Below, piece after piece: positions 1 to 8,496 of a stretch of DNA of 64,000 nucleotides. This DNA is from Microbacterium sp. LWO13-1.2 (GTDB taxonomy: Bacteria > Actinomycetota > Actinomycetes > Actinomycetales > Microbacteriaceae), in contig NZ_CP151634.1 of the NCBI RefSeq assembly GCF_038397725.1, positions 3,596,001 through 3,660,000 on the forward strand. The letters are read 5' to 3'. The position numbers and the translations under genes are program-made. The notes beneath the pieces are model-generated. The model ran no database searches, was not told the DNA's origin, and was given only the letters and a program-made list of their open reading frames with translations. The first letter of the stretch is position 1. Each line of letters begins with the position of its first letter.

Positions 1-317
1 TGAGCTTCGCTGACGAGATCGCTGCGGGCGTCCGCCACCTCGTCGAGAGCCGAGCGCCGTTCGGCACGTACAACCTCACCGGCTCCGGCGACGCGATGTC
101 GTGGGCGGACATCGCCCGGTCGATCTTCGAAAGCACCGGACATGACCCTGCCCGCGTGACCGGCGTCTCGACTGCCGACTATTTCGCCGGTGCGACCGCC
201 CCGGTCTCGCCCCGGCCCGGCAACAGCCGGCTCGACCTGCAGAAGATCCGCGAGAGCGGATTCACGCCGACCGACCACCGCGAGTCGCTCCAGCGCTACC
301 TGACGAATCCGGGCTGA
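1..317 (+). CDS. rmlD: dTDP-4-dehydrorhamnose reductase, C-terminal part (5' end outside window)
   Basis: Only the last 104 or so codons are present; the reading frame is open from base 3 to the TGA at 315-317. RmlD reduces dTDP-4-dehydrorhamnose to dTDP-L-rhamnose with NAD(P)H in the cytoplasm, feeding cell-wall glycopolymers. The visible part has the typical RmlD tail: a GTYNLTG-type strand, a SWADIARSIFE helix, then an RPGNSRLDL segment and a final helix ending in RYL. In many actinobacteria RmlD is fused to RmlC; the missing N-terminus prevents a decision. It fits the surface-polymer genes that follow. Confidence 0.85.
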   Translation, partial: SFADEIAAGVRHLVESRAPFGTYNLTGSGDAMSWADIARSIFESTGHDPARVTGVSTADYFAGATAPVSPRPGNSRLDLQKIRESGFTPTDHRESLQRYLTNPG

Positions 318-351
318 TCGCCCACCGCGTCATGCCGACGCAGCCGCAGAG

Positions 352-387
352 AAAGGCGGTCCCCCTCGTGCGAGGGGGACCGCCTTT
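352..387. terminator. Bidirectional intrinsic terminator
   Basis: A 15-bp perfect stem (352-366 with 373-387) with a 6-nt loop lies between the convergent rmlD end and the secreted repeat protein end. The arms begin with AAA and end with TTT, and CTTTC follows on the + side, so it could serve both strands. Confidence 0.85.
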
Positions 388-409
388 CTTTCGCACCGAT
401 TGCGGAGTG

Positions 410-2590
410 CTACGGAACGGTGACCGTCTTACAACCCAGCAGGACGTGGCCGCCCGCGCCGTCGTTGATCGCATAGACGCAGACATTATGCGTTCCGGCC
501 GAGGTGCTCAGCCTCTCCGAGAAGCCGTGCTTGCTTCCGGTTCCCGGATAGGCGCCGGCCACGTCAGCCCGCTCCTTGTCGGCCCAGTGGGCGGAGCTCG
601 TCGAATCGACGTAGATGTGCACGGAGATGGGATTCGTCGTGTCGGGATCGATGGCCCAGCCGCCCACGACGACCGCACCCGCCTCCACGGCGACGCCCTC
701 GAAATTCCCGAAGGGGACGCGGCCTCGATCTGTGGTCTGCGCCGCGACCGTCGCTTCCTTGCAACCCAGCAGCACATGACCACCCGGACCCGTATTGATC
801 CCATACGCACACACCGTCGACTTCCCGACCGGCAACGTCAACGCCTCCGAGAAACCATGCCGATCCCCATACCCGGGATTCGCCGCAGCAACATCCGCAC
901 GCACCTTGTCAGCGGAATACTCCTTACCCGCAGACCCCACATACAGATGAACCTTGATCGACGACGCCGTATCCGGATCCAACGCCCACCCGGTCGCCGT
1001 CGCCACATTCCCCGACACCGCCACCGACTCGAACGCACCGACCGGAACACGACCCTTCTCCGTGATCGTCGTGGGTCCGACCTGGACGACCGAGCAACCG
1101 AGTTGCACGTTGCCGCCTGGTCCCGAGTTGATGCCGTAGACGCACACGTTGTGACTGCCGGCTGCCGCATTCACGGTGACATCGAAACCGTGGTTCTTCC
1201 CATAAGCGACGTAGGCCGCGGGGATATCGGTACGCGCCAGGTTCGCGGAGGCGGCGACACCGACGCTGTCGACGTAGACATGCACGGTCGCAGGACTCAC
1301 AGTGTCCGGATCGAGCGCCCATCCGGTGACCTTCACGCCACCGGAGACGGCCTTCGCCGTAGGTACACTGCCGACCGGGCTTCCGCTCTTGGCCGTGACG
1401 CTGCGACAGCCGAGAAGCACGTTGGCACCGGCACCGCTGTTCATCGCATAGACGCATACGTCTGTCGCCCCGGCGCCCACGGCGGGAACGGTGACCGAGA
1501 ATCCGTGCCGATCGCCGGATCCCGGGTACGCCGCGCCGACATCGGGGCGAGACACGTTCGCGAGGAAGGCGCTGCCCGCTGACCCCGCGTACACGTGAAC
1601 GGCGATCGGCTCGGTGGTGTTCGGGTCGATCGCCCACCCGGACACCGCGAACTGACCGGGCCGTGCTTCGACCATCTCGATGTTGCCGAAGGGGTTCGCC
1701 GCTCGGGTCGGACCGAACCAGTCCGTGAAGTAGTTGTAGAAGTTCCGGTTGCCGTAGGCCCCGCACGGAGCCTCGCCCGTTCCGGCCGCCAAGGCGGCCG
1801 CGTTCGGCTGGTACGGCGTGTAGTAGTACATCGCCGACGTCGCCTTGTTGGCGACGTAGACAGGGCCCGAGCCACAGGCGATGTTGGGGCTGTAGCGGAT
1901 GTTCCAGGTCTTGCCTGGTGCGAACCAGGTGAAGTACTTGCCCTCCATGTAGACCTGCATCTGCCGTGCGGCACCGTAGATCTGGTGGAAGAACCCGACG
2001 AAGTCCGGATTGCACGGAGCGTCATCCGGACACCCCTGACCCAGGGCGATGTCATAGCGCCAGGCGCTCGGCCACGAATGCGTGACCAGTCCTTGCTCCT
2101 TCTGGAGCATCACGATCAGCACCTGCGGATTGATGCCGCAGGACTGGGCGACCCGGTAGATGATGCGCGCCGCGGTCTCGTTCGCTGCTCCCGTGTAGCC
2201 CTGACAGTAACTGTCGGCCGGGCGATTGACCGAGCTGATCTTGAAGTCCTTGAGGCAGACGACCTGCCTGCCGTCCTCATCAGTCCCGCCGCGGCACGTC
2301 GCCACCTTGCCGTTGAAGAACGACTGGATCTGCGCCTCGCTCATCGAGTTCTTGTCCGTGAACACCGCGTCGCTGATGAGATGCCCGGGGTCGAACCCCG
2401 CGAGTGTCATCGGCTTGATACCCGCGACCGGATCGGATGCTGCACGAGCCATCGAGGCCGTGGCCGGGGCTGCCGTCGCGCCCGCGGTAGGCACGAGCAC
2501 GCCGACGACGAGAGCGGCGACCGCGAGCAGGCATGCGAACCAGCGTCCGGGCGCGATCGGGCGTCGAGGACTACGTGCCTGTCCAGTCAT
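410..2590 (-). CDS. Secreted protein with lysozyme-like N-terminal domain and four C-terminal 'GWAIDPDT' repeats
   Basis: About 726 aa. A signal peptide covers roughly residues 1-43 (arginine-rich start, long hydrophobic stretch, ATAAPA region). A Cys-containing domain at about 60-290 has a helix VLIVMLQKEQGLV whose Glu resembles the catalytic Glu of lytic transglycosylases; this is an inference, not a family match. The C-terminal half is four repeats of about 105 aa (genomic ~1700-1390, ~1380-1060, ~1055-740, ~700-410), each with GWA(I/L)DP(D/N)T, VH(V/I/L)Y, (K/R)HGF, VC(V/A)Y and LGC. I chose the ATG at 2590 over one at 2641 because the signal peptide starts there and CAGACT lies 6 nt upstream. 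Repeat 3 has deviant codon use (see findings). Role probably at the cell wall; substrate unknown. Confidence 0.75.
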   Translation of the reverse strand: MTGQARSPRRPIAPGRWFACLLAVAALVVGVLVPTAGATAAPATASMARAASDPVAGIKPMTLAGFDPGHLISDAVFTDKNSMSEAQIQSFFNGKVATCRGGTDEDGRQVVCLKDFKISSVNRPADSYCQGYTGAANETAARIIYRVAQSCGINPQVLIVMLQKEQGLVTHSWPSAWRYDIALGQGCPDDAPCNPDFVGFFHQIYGAARQMQVYMEGKYFTWFAPGKTWNIRYSPNIACGSGPVYVANKATSAMYYYTPYQPNAAALAAGTGEAPCGAYGNRNFYNYFTDWFGPTRAANPFGNIEMVEARPGQFAVSGWAIDPNTTEPIAVHVYAGSAGSAFLANVSRPDVGAAYPGSGDRHGFSVTVPAVGAGATDVCVYAMNSGAGANVLLGCRSVTAKSGSPVGSVPTAKAVSGGVKVTGWALDPDTVSPATVHVYVDSVGVAASANLARTDIPAAYVAYGKNHGFDVTVNAAAGSHNVCVYGINSGPGGNVQLGCSVVQVGPTTITEKGRVPVGAFESVAVSGNVATATGWALDPDTASSIKVHLYVGSAGKEYSADKVRADVAAANPGYGDRHGFSEALTLPVGKSTVCAYGINTGPGGHVLLGCKEATVAAQTTDRGRVPFGNFEGVAVEAGAVVVGGWAIDPDTTNPISVHIYVDSTSSAHWADKERADVAGAYPGTGSKHGFSERLSTSAGTHNVCVYAINDGAGGHVLLGCKTVTVP
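762..1056 (-). repeat. Third GWAIDPDT repeat unit with atypical codon use
   Basis: On the minus strand this unit uses TTG, TAT, CAT, GGT, GGG and TGT freely. The flanking units use mainly CTC/CTG, TAC, CAC, GGC and TGC. The change starts near the GGT-CGT-GTT codons (about 1056) and ends near the CTG-GGT-TGC codons (about 762), i.e. almost exactly one repeat. This suggests import or conversion of one repeat. Confidence 0.7.
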
Positions 2591-2668
2591 GTTCACAGTC
2601 TGTCGGAGCAACAGTCCGTTTGGGCGCTGGACACGCGTCATTCCGCGGAGTACGGCGCCCGTCCGATG

Positions 2669-3742
2669 TCACAACTCCGCGTGCAGAGCCCACACCTTCT
2701 CGGCGGCGCTCGCCCACGAGAACGCCCGCGAGCGATCCGCGCCCAGTACCTTCAGTCGCGACGCACCTCGGCCGGCAGCCTCGACGACGGCCTCTGCCAG
2801 CTCCGAGGCATCCACCAGCATCCCGCCATCGGCGACCACGTCGCGGTGCACCCCGCTGTCGACCGCGACCACGGGAACGCCCAGCGTCATCGCCTCGATC
2901 ACGCGCCACGGCCAGGCCGTGAGCGTGCTCGTCGCTACGAACGCCGCAGCGCCGGCGAGCACACTTGCGCGGTCCTGCGCTGACAGCACGCCCCGCATAT
3001 GCGCACGCTGCTCAGGGAGACCCGCGGCCGATGCGATCTCCGCCAGGCGCGGCTCCGCCCCCTCGGAGACGTCGAGCACGACGGCGTCCAGCCCGGCGGC
3101 CGCCGCACCCCGAAACCCCTCCTCGAGGGAGCCGTGCGAGCCGATGAGCACGACGTACTGTGCAGGAAGAACGAGGTCGGTACGGCGCTCGGCAGCATCA
3201 GACGGCTCCTGGTAGCCCGCCGGGGCGGCGCCGGCGATCACGCGAACGCGCTCCCCCACCTTCGCGAGGTCGACGAGCCGTTCGGCGAACGCGTGCGAGG
3301 GCACGATCACGGCATCCGCGTGCTTCACCGCCCGGCGCAGCATTCCGCGCTGCCAGGCGACGGCCGTCTTCGACATCGTGTCTGCTGCCTCCCAGGCATG
3401 CAGATCCCACAGCGTCACGGTCGTCTGATCGTTGTCGTGCACCCGGTCATGCCGCACCAACGGCGCCATGAGCGTCGGCGCGTGAATCAGTCCGCCACCC
3501 ACCCCCGGTGCGATGCCGAGCTGCCAGGAAGCCGCGAGCTCGCGCCGCGCCAACGAGAGTCGACGCACCCCGGCGAGGCCCACCATCTCGATCTCGGCAC
3601 CTGCTGCGACGATCGCTTCGATCTCGCATCCGGACGGCGTCGTCGCGATGAGGCCCTTCATCAGGTCGACCGACGCCGCCGCCTGATCGGCATCGACGAC
3701 GTGCCCCAACTGATCCAGAACAACACGCAGTCGAGCACCCAT
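2669..3742 (-). CDS. GT-B fold glycosyltransferase (GT4-like)
   Basis: 357 aa, cytoplasmic, no signal peptide. The C-terminal half carries the nucleotide-sugar binding layout of GT4 enzymes: an IGSHGSLEEGF strand-loop around residue 205 and RVIEAMTLGVPVVA near 285, which supplies the conserved Glu region, followed by the HRDVVADGG loop. The donor and acceptor cannot be read from sequence. It lies between the LCP ligase and the secreted repeat protein, so a role in cell-wall glycopolymer assembly is likely. The start is an ATG at the predicted transcription start (leaderless). Confidence 0.75.
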   Translation of the reverse strand: MGARLRVVLDQLGHVVDADQAAASVDLMKGLIATTPSGCEIEAIVAAGAEIEMVGLAGVRRLSLARRELAASWQLGIAPGVGGGLIHAPTLMAPLVRHDRVHDNDQTTVTLWDLHAWEAADTMSKTAVAWQRGMLRRAVKHADAVIVPSHAFAERLVDLAKVGERVRVIAGAAPAGYQEPSDAAERRTDLVLPAQYVVLIGSHGSLEEGFRGAAAAGLDAVVLDVSEGAEPRLAEIASAAGLPEQRAHMRGVLSAQDRASVLAGAAAFVATSTLTAWPWRVIEAMTLGVPVVAVDSGVHRDVVADGGMLVDASELAEAVVEAAGRGASRLKVLGADRSRAFSWASAAEKVWALHAEL

Positions 3743-3748
3743 GAGGAA

Positions 3749-3754
3749 AGGGTA
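3749..3754 (-). promoter_or_regulatory. -10 element of leaderless glycosyltransferase gene
   Basis: TACCCT on the minus strand, 6-nt spacer, then the ATG at 3742. No Shine-Dalgarno sequence fits in the spacer. Confidence 0.6.
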
Positions 3755-3831
3755 GCCTCAGTCGCGATCACTGCCAGGACAACGCGCGATCACGACGACC
3801 AAGTGTCAGCGACTACACAGCTTGCGGGGCG

Positions 3832-5283
3832 TCAGGGAGCCGGGGTCTCCGTCGGCGTCGGCGGGTGCAGCGCCTGCTGGACCATGTCGTGGATGTGCGC
3901 ATAGTCCGGCTCGTGCTCATCGACGCCGAACTCAGGGGTGAGTTCGATCGTCGTGACCTTCTGCTCCTTCGCCTTGAGCATCAGGTCGAAGAACTCAGGC
4001 AACTTGTCCTGCGGCAGGTCCGTGCTGATCAACGCCGTTCCGGCCGCTGCAACCTCATTGAAGCGCGTGAGCACGGTCTGCGGCGTGAACTGGGCGAGGA
4101 TGGCCGCCTGCAGCTCGCGCTGCCGCTTCATCCGATCCCAGTCGCTCGTCGTGTACCGCGACCGCGCGTACCACTGCGCGGTGTCGCCGCTCATGTGCTG
4201 CTGGCCCGGTTCGATCCAGCCGATCGCCCAATCGTCTGCGGGCTCACCGTCGTAGGAAGGCCCGCCTCCCATCGGGAGCCGCTCGGTGACGTTGATGTCC
4301 ACACCGCCGAGCGCATCGATCAGCTGGGCGAACCCCTGCATGTCGACGAAGACGTAGTACGGGATCTCGATACCGAGAACGCCCTCGGCCGCATCCTTCG
4401 TCGCCTCGATGCCGGGCTCGGAGCCGTGGGCCGCCGCGTCGGGATAGAGCGCGGATCCGCCGTCGTCCCGGCAGATCTGAGCAGCGTTTCGGACGTGGTT
4501 CATCCATCCGTTCCAACCGCACGTCGAGGAGGTGTGCCCCTCGAACCCGTTCGGATACTGCTCGAGCATCGGGCTGTCTGCGCTGAACGGCGCATTCGGC
4601 AGCTCGCGCGGAATTCCGGTGATCGTCACCGCACCCGTCGTCGCGTTCACCGACACCACCGAGATGCTGTCGAAGCGCATGGAGTCACGGCCCTCGCCGC
4701 TGTCGGCGCCGAGCAGCAGGATGTTGTAGTAGCCGTCACTGGGCGGAAGACTCGGACCGCTGTTCCCGAACACGGCACCGAGCGTGTCTCGGACCGAACC
4801 GACCGCCGACGCTGCATAAGCGGTGCCGCTGCCGATCAGGCCGAACAGCAGCAGCGCGACCACCGGGATCGCGAAGCGAGAGGGGCCGGGCACCTTCACG
4901 AGGCGCACCAGGCGAAGAGTGTCGAGCGTGAGCACCAGCCAGAGCACGGCATAGCCGATCAGCGCCACCTGCACGATGGTGAGCAGCGCCGCGGAGAGCA
5001 GGCCCCCGCCGACGGTCAGCCACAGCAGCACCGGGCGCGCGAAGAGCGCCAGCCCTGCACCGACGATCACGAGCAGCCAGGCGACCAGGGTGGCGCCGAG
5101 GCCGAAGCGGCCGAGCTTGCGTCTGCCGGCGAGCACCTGCGCGGAACCGGGCACGAGCACGTTGAGCAGCACCAGCCACCATCCGCGCTTCGCCATCAAC
5201 CCGGCGTCGCCGGCATCCGGATGCCGGAGCGGACGCGTCTCGATCAGCGGCCGCCCCACGGTGCGCGGGGGCGCAAGGGTCAC
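3832..5283 (-). CDS. LytR-CpsA-Psr (LCP) family cell-wall polymer ligase
   Basis: 483 aa. LCP enzymes transfer undecaprenyl-linked glycopolymers to peptidoglycan outside the membrane. The N-terminus has several hydrophobic segments (about residues 33-55, 62-82, 88-130, 140-162), more than the single anchor of minimal LCP proteins. The LCP domain starts about residue 185 with [10 protein letters not shown] and has the conserved arginines and aspartates ([36 protein letters not shown]). The tail is Pro/Thr-rich. It starts with a GTG that overlaps the purE stop as GTGA, so the two are translationally coupled. It probably attaches the polymer made by the neighbouring glycosyltransferases. Confidence 0.9.
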   Translation of the reverse strand: MTLAPPRTVGRPLIETRPLRHPDAGDAGLMAKRGWWLVLLNVLVPGSAQVLAGRRKLGRFGLGATLVAWLLVIVGAGLALFARPVLLWLTVGGGLLSAALLTIVQVALIGYAVLWLVLTLDTLRLVRLVKVPGPSRFAIPVVALLLFGLIGSGTAYAASAVGSVRDTLGAVFGNSGPSLPPSDGYYNILLLGADSGEGRDSMRFDSISVVSVNATTGAVTITGIPRELPNAPFSADSPMLEQYPNGFEGHTSSTCGWNGWMNHVRNAAQICRDDGGSALYPDAAAHGSEPGIEATKDAAEGVLGIEIPYYVFVDMQGFAQLIDALGGVDINVTERLPMGGGPSYDGEPADDWAIGWIEPGQQHMSGDTAQWYARSRYTTSDWDRMKRQRELQAAILAQFTPQTVLTRFNEVAAAGTALISTDLPQDKLPEFFDLMLKAKEQKVTTIELTPEFGVDEHEPDYAHIHDMVQQALHPPTPTETPAP

Positions 5284-5816
5284 AGCGACTCCTTCAGCCG
5301 ATCGTTCTTCTCCCCGACCTGTGCCTCGAGCTCACGCGCATAGTCCTCGACCCGGTCGGCGAGGGCGGTGTCAGCGGTACCCAGGATGCGTGCCGCAAGG
5401 ATGCCGGCGTTGCGAGCCCCGCCGATCGACACGGCGGCGACCGGGATGCCGGCCGGCATCTGCACGATCGAGAGCAGCGAATCCATCCCGTCGAGATAGG
5501 CCAGCGGCACGGGCACGCCGACCACGGGCAGCGCGGTCATCGAGGCGAGCATGCCGGGCAGATGCGCTGCGCCGCCCGCACCCGCGATGATGACACGGAT
5601 GCCGCGGCCCCGGGCCTCACGGGCATACCGCATGAGCTTGTCCGGTGTGCGGTGCGCGGAGACGACCTCTACCTCGTGCGGAATACCGAAGTCGGTGAGC
5701 GCCTGGGAGGCGTCGCTCATCACGCGCCAGTCGGAGTCCGATCCCATGACGACACCGACCAGCGGAGCCGGAGACGAGTGCAGGGGTGCTGCGGAGGAGT
5801 GCAGAGGCTCAGTCAC
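5280..5816 (-). CDS. purE: N5-carboxyaminoimidazole ribonucleotide mutase, PurE
   Basis: 178 aa. Converts N5-CAIR, made by PurK, into CAIR in purine synthesis. Class I PurE motifs are present: VVMGSDSDW near residue 24, SAHRTPDKL near 54, and the [12 protein letters not shown] loop near 80. The first 18 or so residues are a low-complexity extension containing a repeated PLHSS. The start is GTG at 5816, with TAGCCT 6 nt upstream, implying a leaderless mRNA separate from or additional to purK read-through. The stop overlaps the start of the LCP gene. Confidence 0.95.
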   Translation of the reverse strand: MTEPLHSSAAPLHSSPAPLVGVVMGSDSDWRVMSDASQALTDFGIPHEVEVVSAHRTPDKLMRYAREARGRGIRVIIAGAGGAAHLPGMLASMTALPVVGVPVPLAYLDGMDSLLSIVQMPAGIPVAAVSIGGARNAGILAARILGTADTALADRVEDYARELEAQVGEKNDRLKESL

Positions 5817-5822
5817 GATCTC

Positions 5823-5828
5823 AGGCTA
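5823..5828 (-). promoter_or_regulatory. -10 element of leaderless purE
   Basis: TAGCCT on the minus strand, 6-nt spacer, then GTG at 5816. Confidence 0.6.
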
Positions 5829-5871
5829 CGGGCTGGGACTGTGAGATTCCCCGAACGGCGCGCGCCCTCAG

Positions 5872-6996
5872 TCAGTCGAAATGTGCCGCTGCCGCACGCG
5901 CGACGTACACGACATCGTCGAGGTCGTCGCCTGCGACGTTCACGTGGCCGACCTTGCGGCCCGGCCGCGGAGCCTTGCCGTAGGTGTGGATCTTCGCGGC
6001 CGGCTGATCGTTCATCGCCGCCGCGAATCGCTCCTCCATCGTGCCTTCCGCTGGTCCGCCCAGGATGTTCACCATCACCGACCACGGCGCCCGTGGACTC
6101 ACATCTCCCAGCGGCAGATCGGCGACCGCACGCAGGTGCTGCTCGAACTGGCTCGTGACCGCGCCGTCCTGGGTCCAGTGACCGCTGTTGTGCGGGCGCA
6201 TCGCGAGCTCGTTCACGAGGATGCGCTCGTCATCGGTCTCGAACAGTTCCACGGCGAGCATTCCGGTGACACCCAGACCGTCGGCGATCTTCCGGCCGAT
6301 CCCCTCAGCCACCTGCGCCAGCCGCTCCGGTGCGCCCGGAGCCGGAGCGATGACCTCGGCGCACACGCCGTCGCGCTGCACGGTCTCCACGACCGGATAC
6401 GCGACGATCTGACCGCTGGGGCGCCGCGCCACCTGCTGCGCGAGTTCGCGGACGAAGGAGACGAGTTCTTCGACGAGCAGGGCTTCACCGTCGCCGAGCG
6501 TCGCGAACCAGTCGTCGGCCTCGGAACCTGCGCGCACCACACGCACGCCCTTGCCGTCGTATCCGCCGCGCGGCGTCTTCACCACGCCTCGACCGCCATG
6601 CGCGTCGAGGAAGGCCTGCAACTCGTCGGCATCTCGGACCGCGGCCCACTCCGGCTGCGGGATGCCGAGCTCGGCCAGCCGCGCACGCATGACGAGCTTG
6701 TCCTGCGCGAACTGCAGCGCACCCGGTCCCGGGTGCACGGCGACGCCGTCGGCGACGAGGGCGCGCAGTACCTCCTGCGGCACGTGCTCATGATCGAAGG
6801 TGACGACGTCGACGTCGCGGACGAATGCGCGCACGACTTCGAGATCGCGGTAGTCGCCGACTGCGGTCGCGGCGAGTTGTGCCGACATGCCCTCATCTTC
6901 AGCGAGGACCCGCAGGTCGATCCCGATCTCGACCGCCGGAGCGATCATCATCCTGGCCAGCTGTCCTCCGCCGATCACGCCCACACGCAGCGCCAT
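5872..6996 (-). CDS. purK: N5-carboxyaminoimidazole ribonucleotide synthase, PurK
   Basis: 374 aa ATP-grasp enzyme. Carboxylates AIR with ATP and bicarbonate; its product goes to PurE, encoded 55 nt downstream. Visible features: N-terminal GVIGGGQLARMM dinucleotide-type loop, VVKTPRGGYDGKGV ATP-grasp loop near residue 150, and the metal/ATP-binding VNELAMRPHNSGHWT near 265. The ATG at 6996 is preferred over upstream in-frame codons because it follows a GGAGG sequence and starts directly at the conserved N-terminus. Two operator-like repeats lie just upstream. Confidence 0.95.
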   Translation of the reverse strand: MALRVGVIGGGQLARMMIAPAVEIGIDLRVLAEDEGMSAQLAATAVGDYRDLEVVRAFVRDVDVVTFDHEHVPQEVLRALVADGVAVHPGPGALQFAQDKLVMRARLAELGIPQPEWAAVRDADELQAFLDAHGGRGVVKTPRGGYDGKGVRVVRAGSEADDWFATLGDGEALLVEELVSFVRELAQQVARRPSGQIVAYPVVETVQRDGVCAEVIAPAPGAPERLAQVAEGIGRKIADGLGVTGMLAVELFETDDERILVNELAMRPHNSGHWTQDGAVTSQFEQHLRAVADLPLGDVSPRAPWSVMVNILGGPAEGTMEERFAAAMNDQPAAKIHTYGKAPRPGRKVGHVNVAGDDLDDVVYVARAAAAHFD

Positions 6997-7025
6997 GTGC
7001 CGCCTCCATTCGTCGGGTCCATTCT

Positions 7026-7068
7026 CCCGCACTGGTGCGGAAGAAAAGTACGAGGTCCCGCACTGGTG
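7026..7068 (-). promoter_or_regulatory. Putative purK promoter flanked by two operator-like repeats
   Basis: A 12-mer CCCGCACTGGTG occurs at 7026-7037 and again at 7057-7068, 31 nt apart (about three helical turns). The first copy is part of a perfect 14-bp palindrome (7027-7040). Between them on the minus strand is TACTTT (7045-7050), a plausible -10. The repeats would bracket the transcription start of purK. Confidence 0.5.
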
Positions 7069-7079
7069 TGTGGAAGAGC

Positions 7080-7634
7080 TCACTCCTCGACGAAGGAGTC
7101 GGAGCCGGCCTGCGCGTCGCGGTGCGCCAGGATCTGACTCACCTCGATCTGATCCGCCAGAGTCTCGTGCACGAGCGTGACGTTCGGCACGTTCGCGATT
7201 CGCAGCGGCGTGTCGACGCCGTTGGAGAGAGTGATCGTGCCGACGCCCCAGAGCCGCTGCAGGATGCCTCGGCGCACGCCGATCGTGTACCCGCGCGCAT
7301 GCGACATCTCGCGCCGCTGACTCGCACCCAGCCCCTGCTTGACGATCACGCGTCGCGTCGTCACCGTGCAGGTGCGCGACAGCCAGAGCGCGTACGGCAC
7401 CCCGACGACGAACAGCACGATGATGCCGGCCGCGGCGAGCAGCATCCAGTTCTCGAAGGGTGCCGGCAGATTGTCGAAGAAGTAGGCGGCCGCCCCGAAC
7501 ACTGCGATGAGCACGATCGCCGACCAGAACAGCCGCCGCGCGTGACCGCGGAATCGGGCGATGAGGAGTTCCTCCGCCGGCACACCGGGCGGCGGCATCA
7601 TCGGCCTGCCTCCGAGCGTCACGGGCTGAGTCAC
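7080..7634 (-). CDS. Membrane protein with bacterial PH domain (bPH2/DUF304-like)
   Basis: 184 aa. Two hydrophobic segments at about residues 37-55 and 62-84 are followed by a C-terminal bacterial pleckstrin-homology-like domain with TVTTRRVIVKQGL near 91 and a YTIGVRRGILQRLWGVGTI strand pattern, which is the usual layout of this family (YdbS/YdbT type). Function in the family is unclear, with proposed roles at the membrane. The start is GTG at 7634; a CACAAT hexamer lies 6 nt upstream. It stands alone between birA and purK, same strand. Confidence 0.8.
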   Translation of the reverse strand: MTQPVTLGGRPMMPPPGVPAEELLIARFRGHARRLFWSAIVLIAVFGAAAYFFDNLPAPFENWMLLAAAGIIVLFVVGVPYALWLSRTCTVTTRRVIVKQGLGASQRREMSHARGYTIGVRRGILQRLWGVGTITLSNGVDTPLRIANVPNVTLVHETLADQIEVSQILAHRDAQAGSDSFVEE

Positions 7635-7691
7635 ACCTCTATTGTGCCTGTGGTCGGCGACATCGCAGGAGGCGCGCCGATCGTGTCAGCG

Positions 7692-8486
7692 TCAGAGTGC
7701 GCGAGCATGCACCACGTCGCCGGCCGAGATCGTGCGCTCCACCTCGTCGGTGCGCACCACGAGGCGCCCGTCCGGATCCAGCCGCGTCGCGCGCCCCTCC
7801 ACGAATTCGCCGCCGGGCAGCGACACCCGTACTTCGCGCCCCAGCGTGACGCACCGCGCGGTGACGGCTGCGTGCAATCCACTGCGCACAGCGCCATCCG
7901 CTGCGACGAGCGCCGCGAGGTGCGCGTCGAGAGCCCGCAGATACTCGGCCAGCAGGCGGTCCTCGTCCGCACGGACGCCGAGCACGGCGAACGACGTCGC
8001 CGTCGGCACCGGAAGCTCGGATTCCGTCATCGCAGTGTTCACGCCGGCCCCGACGATCACCGCGTCGCCCGTCGCCTCCGCCAGGATTCCGCAGATCTTG
8101 CGTGCGTCGGTCACCGTGCCGCCGTCCTCGACGGCGTCCACGAGGACGTCGTTCGGCCATTTCACCCCGACGTCGCGGCCGGGAAGCTGCGCAGCGACGG
8201 CATCCGCCATGGCCAACCCGGCGACGAGGGGAATCCAGCCTCGCGCCTCGGGCGATACCGGCAGACGACGGAGCAGCACGGACACGGCGAGTGATGTCCC
8301 GGGCGGTGCGGTCCAGCTCCGATCGAGCCGTCCGCGCCCCGCCGTCTGATTCGCCGTCACCAGCGCCGACATATGCGGCCAGCCCACGAGATCGTCCGAG
8401 TGCGCCCTGAGGTCCGCGTTGGTCGACCCCGTCTCCGGCAGGACGTCGAGTCGGGCGGCGACGGCGGCTGCACGGGGGAAGTCCAT
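7692..8486 (-). CDS. birA: Biotin-[acetyl-CoA-carboxylase] ligase, short form without HTH
   Basis: 264 aa. Attaches biotin to the carrier domain of biotin-dependent carboxylases. Key motifs: TGSTNADL near residue 16, TAGRGRLDRSW (biotinyl-AMP binding loop), KWPNDVLV, and the GVNT strand near 155. There is no N-terminal DNA-binding domain, so it should not act as a repressor, as is usual in actinobacteria. The ATG at 8486 follows an AGGAG site and starts 10 nt after the stop of the upstream glycerophosphotransferase gene, so the two are probably one transcript. Confidence 0.93.
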   Translation of the reverse strand: MDFPRAAAVAARLDVLPETGSTNADLRAHSDDLVGWPHMSALVTANQTAGRGRLDRSWTAPPGTSLAVSVLLRRLPVSPEARGWIPLVAGLAMADAVAAQLPGRDVGVKWPNDVLVDAVEDGGTVTDARKICGILAEATGDAVIVGAGVNTAMTESELPVPTATSFAVLGVRADEDRLLAEYLRALDAHLAALVAADGAVRSGLHAAVTARCVTLGREVRVSLPGGEFVEGRATRLDPDGRLVVRTDEVERTISAGDVVHARAL

Positions 8487-8496
8487 GGCGGTGCTC

